Source of the DNA: Yponomeuta sedellus
Lineage: Eukaryota > Arthropoda > Insecta > Lepidoptera > Yponomeutidae
NCBI GenBank assembly: GCA_934045075.1
Contig: OW203732.1
Span: 3,699,501 to 3,763,500, forward strand
Length of the DNA: 64,000 bases
Direction of reading: 5' to 3'
Part shown: positions 22,301-31,300 of the stretch, in pieces
Layout of the letters: the number at the start of each line of letters is the position of its first letter
Position numbering within the stretch: the stretch's first letter is position 1
Notes under the pieces: generated by a model
Seen by the model: the letters and a program-made list of their open reading frames with translations, nothing else
Database searches by the model: none
What the model was told of the DNA's origin: nothing
Position numbers and translations under genes: made by a program

Positions 22301-25300
22301 CTTTATTGCACACGAAACATTTAACAGGACATTACATAAGAAATAACATGTACAAAGGCGAGCTTATCTCTGAAAGAGATTTCTTCCAGCAAACCTTAGA
22401 GAGTCGGAGAAGCAGTAAAAAGCGGGTCTATATACGTGTACAAAATATACTACATAAATATTGAATAACCTACCTAACTATGAAAGAAAGAAATAAACTA
22501 CGTAAACTAAAAATAAATACATAAATATATAGCTCAATGTTATGACAAAGATAGATAATGCTCTTTCAACCGCTTCTTAAATGTACCAGCAGTGGGACTA
22601 GCGCATATCTTTTGTGGCAGCGCGTTCCACAGCCTGACCGAATGGACCGTGAAGGAGTCACCGTAAGCGCCACTATTATGAGCAGGGATTTTAAGAAGGT
22701 GAGAGTTTGCAGATCTAATTGGCCTTTCCCCAGAGTGTAGGTACTGAAACCTTTCTCTGAGGTAGGCGGGGTATGAGGGGTTGTTAAGTATTTTATATAA
22801 TAATGATAGTATATGTGCATTCCGGCGAAGACGAATTGGGAGCCATTTTAACTCATGACGGAAACGAGACACATGATCAAATTTACGTAATCCGTATATG
22901 AAACGGATACCCAAATTTTGTAATCGTTCGAGTTTGTCTAGCAGCTCCTCATTGGCATCCAAGTAGCAGACATCCGCATAGTCAAGGATAGGAAGAAGAA
23001 GAGATTGGGCAAGGGTTATTTTAGTTTTAAATGGGAGAAAACTTTGGAGGCGCCGCAGTGAATGGAAAGCTGCAAAGACGCTTTCCTTTTTTGTTGGCAA
23101 TAAAAACATTTCACTTTCACTTTATATATAAAAACAAAAAGTAAAAAATAAAAAGGCTTTGAGACCAACAAAGTTTTTAAAATAAACACAGTATTTTGAA
23201 GTCATATAAAAATGGTGTAAAAATATTTGCACCGTTACAAGCTGTTAGCAAATTACTTTTGGTATCCGTTAGATTATTTTAACTCTTGTATATTTTGACT
23301 GTAAAACCGAAGATCTCGGGTTCGATCCCCGGCCGGGTCAAACTAGGAAACGAACTTTTCTAGTTTGTCTCGGGTCTTGGATGTTATCTATGTATTTATT
23401 GTATTTAAATTTATGAAATGAAATGAAATGAAAAGGTTTTATTCAAAGTAGCACAGAAACTGCGGCTTAATGAACGTTACAATTCAAACTGACACCTAGT
23501 TTTTTTCAAAATCTAGATCATTTAGGAGAAAAAATGGACAAAAAAACTCCTAACTTAGTCTTTTCAAAAGTCCTTAATTAACATAGTTTACATAATTATT
23601 TTGAACATAGAACTCATACATTGTACTGGCTTTCATTCCAGACCTCATTGTCATCTAAATAATCCTTTATGTTATAGTAGCCCTTTTGGCACAAAGTGTG
23701 CTTAACATATTTTTTGAACCGCGATTCAGGCAAGCTTAATATATCTTCAGGGATTTTATTATAGAAGCGTATATTATCGTCGAGTTAGCACCTGTAATAC
23801 AAGTCATTTAGTTGTACATACATACATACATACATACATACATAAATACATACATACATACATACATACATACATACATACATACATACATACATACATA
23901 CATACATACATACATACATACATACATACATACATACATACATACATACATACATACATACATACATACATACATACATACATACATACATACATACATA
24001 CATACATACATACATACATACATACATAACATCACGCCTGTATCCCTGAGGGGTAGACAGAGACCAGGGATTTAAGATTTTAATTTGCTAAATTTTTATT
24101 TAATCATAGACTCTGCCTGAAAGGATCCCCTCCGGAGTTCAACATAGCCTACAACTCCCTGACTTTGATCTACAACCAAGCAGTGGTGTGGTTTGGCATG
24201 CTGTTCTCGCCCTTATTGGTGGCGGCCGTAGCGGTCAAGTTCCTATGCCTGTTCTATGTTAAGCGCGCGGTGGCCCTTCATGCTTGTCAACCGGCTAGAA
24301 AGGTGAGTCCCTTCTCAAATAACCTAACACTGTCAAATCTAATTTCAACTGTAGAGTAAATTACCTTCTTGCCTTATTTACTACAATCCTTATAGTCCTA
24401 ACTCTACATTAAAGAACCTTCTTTAGTTATTAATAACTCAATTCCGGATTGACGTACTTAATTTTTTGTCGTGAGAGTCGAACCAGCAGCGCCTTGATTA
24501 TGTGACATAACATAACATTTACATACAGGCACGCTTCTGGCCCCACACTAGGATACCCTGTGTCGTGGGAACCAGAAACAACGACATCACAAACATTTAT
24601 TTATTTATTTATATATTTATTTAACATGTAAACATCCAAGACCTGGGGTTTTTTTTTTGTCCCCAACCGCGGATCGAACCCGGGACCTCTTGCATGGTAG
24701 GCAGATGCGCTACCGCTGCGCTACAGTAGCCGTCGTCACATATCATCCTGTGTGCAAAAAATATCTACTTGATTTTGTCGTACAGTTATGTAGCTCAATA
24801 TCATTGTCACGTATCAGATATCAATTGAAAGGCGGTATTCACTATGTGTGATACGTATTACGCTTTCCGTTTTCGCACACATATGTATACGTGAAAAGTT
24901 CCATAATCAAGGCGCAGGTTTTGCTCATTCGAAGAGCTTAATCTAACGAGAAAATTTTCGTCAAAGACGAGCCGAAGATGCAAGAAATTATTCTGCTCAC
25001 CGTGATTAAGCGCTGGGAATCAGAGTGCTTAGTGCGAGTTTTTTAACTACTCGATCGCGTTAACGTAAACTCATATTTCTATGGCATCGAGGAAGCGCCA
25101 CCTAGCGACAAGTATGGAAATTAAAATTGCTGAGTGCGAGTTGTAATGGTTTACGTTGAGAACTGAACACGTTTACCAGCCAAAACACGAATAAACGTGT
25201 GTGCGAGTTGTAATGTGACAGCGTTTTGCCAGTTCGAACGGTTAACTTACTCATACTCACTACTCAATGCTCGATTAACGCGGCAGTAAAGTTATTCGAT

Positions 25301-28300
25301 TGGATCTGTCAAACTCGCACTAAGCACTCTGAGCGAAACCTGGCCGGACTCTTCCGTCAAAAAGTTAATCCGGAATGAAGTTTAAATCCTTGATAAATTA
25401 AATCGGAATGCACACTTAACGTAACCACACGCCTGTATCTCAGAGGGGTAGGCAGAGACCAAGGACTGCCACTTGCCACGATCGTGACAAACCACTTCGA
25501 CCAAATATTGGAAGTTTTAGCAAAGGGCAAGAAAAAGTACCCGAAACCGCCGTGCGTGCATGCAACGACAAATGAACGTTGATGACACGTATAGAAACTA
25601 TATATATATGTTTTTTTATTTTTATTTCTTCAGTATCAATATTGAACCACTTTCAATAATATTTATAATAATAATAATTAATGATAAAAATGGAACTAAA
25701 CCTAAAACATTCTAATTTAAATAAAATATTTGAGCCAGATCGCTGTCGGGCGGCAGAGTACCAAGAAGGCTGGCGGCATTGCCTCGCTGTATGGCTAGGC
25801 TTATTCTTTGGCCAAAGTAAGCACCAGCCCTCGGGTCTCCTGAAGCGTCGACTGGGCGCGACGAGATCTCCTTAAAGAGGAGTCTCGCCTCCGGACCCCA
25901 TGGCCCCAGAGTCTCGACTCCGAAAGGCACAAATATATAGCCCTGCCCTATGGCTGCATATTTGTGCCTCTTATTTGTGAAATATGTAAAATAAGAAGTG
26001 TTTCTTATAATCTAGCCGCTCTCGGAAACCTGTTCGGTTTATCTGTTAGCGGCTGTCGTTCTTAGTTTTTAATTTTACATGCACAACTTAAGTAAGGCCT
26101 ACGGAACGTACGTTTTGGCACGCTATATTTAAAAATTAATTACAGTAAGTAGCGGCCATTCACAATCAGTAGGTACGGTCTTTTGACTTATTTATAGTTG
26201 TTAATAAAATTATTCTTTATCTTAAGTTTAAATTTATCAGAGCACATAAATGTCGCATGCAATTAAATTGTTCGTAAATAAAACTATTTATTTTTGTTGC
26301 AGGTCTGGAGAGCGGCACAAACTCAAGCTGTGATGTACATGCTAGTCACTTTATCCCTATTTATTAATGTTTTCGGAATTGGATCACTATTTCTGAGGTA
26401 AGTCGTCCGTTATCTTCGGTTGAATTGGTTATTGTGGTAACTTTTGTTGGCATCAGATGTGGAGAAGAGTGAACGATGATATTTCCACGGGGACATCAGA
26501 ATCTTAAACAATAGGCGTGACGACAACACTGTAGGGCACACGCGTTTTCAGAGAAAGACTATGGGAGTAATCACCACGCGTGCCCACAGCGGATTGGTAG
26601 TTTCAAGCGCTGAGGTATTTGACCATCTCAGACACTTAAAATCTACTTGTAGTTCATGGGAGCTGCTTAAACACACTAGTATGTACTATGTACCTTTGTA
26701 AATATTTTGTACTTGTTTTTTTCCAGTGTGTAAAGATCTTATCTTATTTTACGTTAGCACACACGTGTTTTAATGGACTGTATAAAAATGCGTTTAACAA
26801 TCCAAACTTTCATTGAGCGCTAGAAAGATATTAGTAAGGAACGTTCCAGAATATATTTCTATCTCTGTCTAACAAACAGCTGCATCTCTCTGTAGCACAT
26901 AGATTATTCTGGAAGGTTTACCTTGTCTCTACACACATAAGTAGCTAGTAAGTAATTTACCTGCACCTAGCGTCTAGATTATTCTTAACGGTTCGACTAC
27001 ACACTCGCCGTCCCGTAACACTTGTGTTGTGTCCAGGACGCGGGCAACCGATTCTACTTTGTGGAAGTTATTATTTATTTATTTTACTTCTGTTCTGTTC
27101 CCCAGAACGGCGTCCGACACGTGCGGCCCGTTCCAGCAGTACCCCTACGTGTATGCCGTCCTCACGGAAGGAGCTTTGCAGTTGCAGCAGCACGCTGTGC
27201 TGCGCGTGCCCTTGGAATTCCTCACGAAGCCTGGCGTTATCGCTTTCATCATGGTTTCTTTGTGGTAAGTTCATAGATTCTTCCCGCGGGTGTCGTAAAA
27301 GGCGACTAAGGGATACAAACCGGGGTGTGGGCAGCGGCGCCCCCTGCAGTACAATTCCACCAAACTGCGATCCCCAACCCGCATGCCCAGCGTGGGGATT
27401 ATGGGCATTACCCCCAATGATGGCACAACCTTGCGCTCATTAGGGGAGGGCTATGTCCAGCAGTGGACTAATAAAGCCTGAAGAAGAAGAAGTTGATAGA
27501 TAGATAGATAGAATGTTGTTGGTTGGACACCAGCATGGCTGGGAAGCGCTCGTGGCCTAGTCAAACCGAATGATTGAAATCAATGACTTGAGTTAAGCCA
27601 AATCAGGCGCGGTCAGGTGCAGGATGGTTGACCGCCCCGTGAGTGCCGCTAGTGGCACTTTTCCGGGCGCTTCCATGCTTCGCAAGGCACACTAAGTTGT
27701 TGGAGCCGGCTGTCATGTAATGGCAGTCGTTAAGTTATATCAGAGACTTTATGGGCGGCTTGATAACTTCTGGCAGTATGGCCTGCACTGTCTTACAATC
27801 CTCCACCAACCCGGCCTTGGCCCCGTGGTGGAGTATGGCCTAACCTTCCTGCCTTGGAGGAAGTGCCCCAGTACCTGTACCCCAGCAGTGGGGACAAACA
27901 AGTGTTGATATCGATGTGTACAAGTCACGAGTTTTGTGGCGCTAAAATAAAAGAATTTGACTGTTAATGTACTGCGAAATCGGGACTTACTAGTGTCGTC
28001 ATTCTAGCCGGGCAGGAATTACTTTTCAATAATTAAGTACTGCTGTAGACAGAGAAAGATCCTCAAGAAGAAAGCTATTTCTGAGAGTCCATTCGAGCAG
28101 TGCAGAGCGGAAACGCGTTGGATAACATTGATTTCCGTAGCAATTCGGCTCGGCGCGGTCGGTAATAGAAGCAGTTTCATAGTCAATGTATAGCAAGCGA
28201 ACTTTTACGATACCACTTGGTTAGCGCGAAACATTCGGGCTTCTACTTCATATTACAAGAGACAGAATGTTAAATAGAAGTCGCGGAGAGGCAGGGGTTC

Positions 28301-31300
28301 TAAACATATAAATATGTCTACTATTTATGGCATGCAATTTTTTCCAGGCCATTTTAGGAAGTGAGAAATTAAGAAATCAAAAACTGAAACACAATTAGAT
28401 GTGTTTAATTGATCACTTTGTCTTTGGTTTCTTTTGATGTACAAACATTTATAATGAACTGCTCCACCATGTTATCTACAATATCGTCCACTAGGCGCAT
28501 CTATATTTCTTGTAAATGTCATTACAACTCCACGGTTACACAGGGAATGGAAGACATTACAATGTTGCTACAGCTACCAAACATGAAAATAACTATGCTG
28601 TATTGGGTTGCCAACTAGATGCGGTTTCAAGAAATATTAAAATACCTAAGCACTAGGCGTGATCGTTGCAAAGACGAACCGTTTTATACGACCGTTTTGT
28701 GTTCCGCGACGATAGGACCGTTTTACGTTTCATTATAAAGCAGTGCCAGAGACTCTAAAGCAGTGCCAGCGTTTGTTCGTCGCGAGACCAGTCCTTAGAT
28801 TGTTTGACGCGGATATGTCCTTTAGTGCTATATTAATAGAGCCTAGAACGTAATGAGATCATTGCGACGTCGTCGTCGGCTCCTTGCTCGTTCCGTTCGT
28901 TTTGGTCTGTGATACAATAAAGTAATCTTTGTGTCTATGAGTATACAGTCGAATATCGTGTAAAACAACTTATTTTTTCCGATGTTTCGTGATTTCGTCT
29001 CGTTCGCACTCGTTTGACCTCTGCGCCTTGCTCGTTCGCATACAATGAAACCAGTTGCGAAAGAGGATCGTTTCGAGGACCTGTTTTCGTTCCAGAAAAA
29101 ACGGTTGCGTTTCGTCGTCGAAAAATCGGACAACGACCCACTCCTACTAAGCACTGTTAGATCTAGAAATAGACCATTCAAATCTTAACCCAGTTGGTAT
29201 CATGTATTGCAGTGTGACAGTCTACTACGTGCGCGCCAAGTCTCTCGCTCAACGCTCCATGGTCGGCATACTGCGGCAAATGTTGGTCATCGAGGCTAAA
29301 GACAAGGATTTCCTACTGGCAGCCATCACTAAGGTTTCCAACGGAGGTCAGTGACGCACCGCCACGAGCGCTTTATATTTCACATGTTTTACGTTTGTAA
29401 TGTGTGCGTGTGACATGTTTGTTTTTATTTTCGTTCTGAGGAATCTATTGCGGAAATTATGCAAGCTCTTATCGCGATTGGATATATTAAGCTGGGTATT
29501 GACCAACGTTACGAGGTGTAATGTAACATGTTACACAGCGAGCATTCATGGTGTCAGTACATAGTGTTACGGGGAAACCAGAGAGTGTACAGCAGTTTAC
29601 CCGGCTGTCGGCGGATGTTACATAACACTGCGTAACGTTGGTCAGTACCCAGCTTTAGATGTATTTTCATATATCCGTTAAATGAAGATTAAAACACTGG
29701 CCAAGTGTAGCTTTTGAAAAGTTTTTGAATTGAGAATTTCACTAAGTAGGATAGAAAAGGTTTTATTCACAAATTAATTTCCTTTAAGTATCAATGTACT
29801 GTGTTAATTAATTAGATAAAAATTAATTAATTAATTAATTAATTAATTAATTAATTAATTAATTAATTAATTAATTAATTAATTAATTAGATTAATTAGA
29901 TAAAAATTATTTAATTAATTAATTAATTAATTAATTAATTAATTAATTAATTAATTAATTAATTAATTAATTAATTAATTAAATAAATAATTTTTATCTA
30001 ATTAATTAACACAGTACATTGATACTTAATTAATTAATTAATTAATTAATTAAATAATTAAATATTAATTAATTAATTAATTAATTAATTAATTAATTAA
30101 TTAACACAGTACATTAATACACAACACAGTACGGTTTTATTCACAAATTAATTTCCTTTAAGTATCAATGTACTGTGTTAATTAGTTAATTAAATAAATA
30201 AATAATTAATTAATTAATTAATTAATTAATTAATTAACACAGTACATTGATACTTAAAGGAAATTAATTTGTGAATAAAACCTTTTCTATCCTACTTAGT
30301 GAAATTCTCAATTCAAAAACTTTTCAAAAGCTACACTTGGCCAGTGTTTTAATCTTCATTTAACGGATATATGAAAATACATCTAAAGCTGGGTACTGAC
30401 CAACGTTACGCAGTGTTATTAACATCCGCCGACAGCCGGGTAAACTGCTGTACATTGTACACAGTACATTGATACTTAAAGGAAATGCTTAAGTAACGTT
30501 CTGTCGCGCTTTTTTCTGAGAAATTCGGAGAGACAGGACTATTAACTTAGCGAAATTCTCCATTCAGAAAAAGTCCCAGAGGGGGTTCTACCCGCTTAAG
30601 AGAACTAACAACGTCATCAAAGTAATGTTCAATGGATATTGTACGAAGGTTTCCTTTTATAAGTTGATTGCCTATTACTCTATAACGTGTAAAGCTTAAT
30701 TAGCCGTTATACTTTTCCTTTTAAGTTCTGATTTTTTTCACATTTTTACCATCAACCGTTTAGCCATGGGGGACGCTCTACCCGGGCAAAAAAATCCGCT
30801 TTAAAGCTTAATATTTCGGTAACGGAATGAAGTCAACAGTTTCATAGTTAATTTTATAAATAATTTTCTTTCATGCAACATCTTTATTTGTGCGTGTAGT
30901 GGGGCGTGTACTTATTCATCTTTCAAGGTAACATTCATTTTCATTACTCCATACGGTTTTGATTTACTAAAAGCATGCTCATTTACATAGTAAACAGCTT
31001 GTATGATCTGCATGTTAAGCTAATTGTTGAAGTTTTATAGGAATTCCTGCAGTGGACATAAGCCTCCCATCGGAGTTTTATGAAGCTGTAGAAGGGTAGA
31101 ATAAAATCCCCATACTATCCTAAAGTGGGAATTCCGCCTATCAATCATCATCAACCCATTATGTCCCCACCGAGGGGCACGGGTAATTAGCATAAACAAC
31201 TCTTACTTTAGGGGAAAATTTGAAAATCGCGAAAAACGTTTCCACAGATTATAAATTATTAGGAGATAACTTTAGTACGGAACTCCTGTTTTTTTACGAT

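Noticed and set aside
23785..24075. Long open frames of repeated Met-Tyr-Val-Cys and Ile-His-Thr-Tyr
   Set aside because: They are the (ATAC)n microsatellite read in several frames, not a protein.
28843..29181. 112-codon - strand open frame in TMC intron 12
   Set aside because: Low-complexity Arg/Ser composition, antisense in an intron, no known domain; probably transposon-derived.
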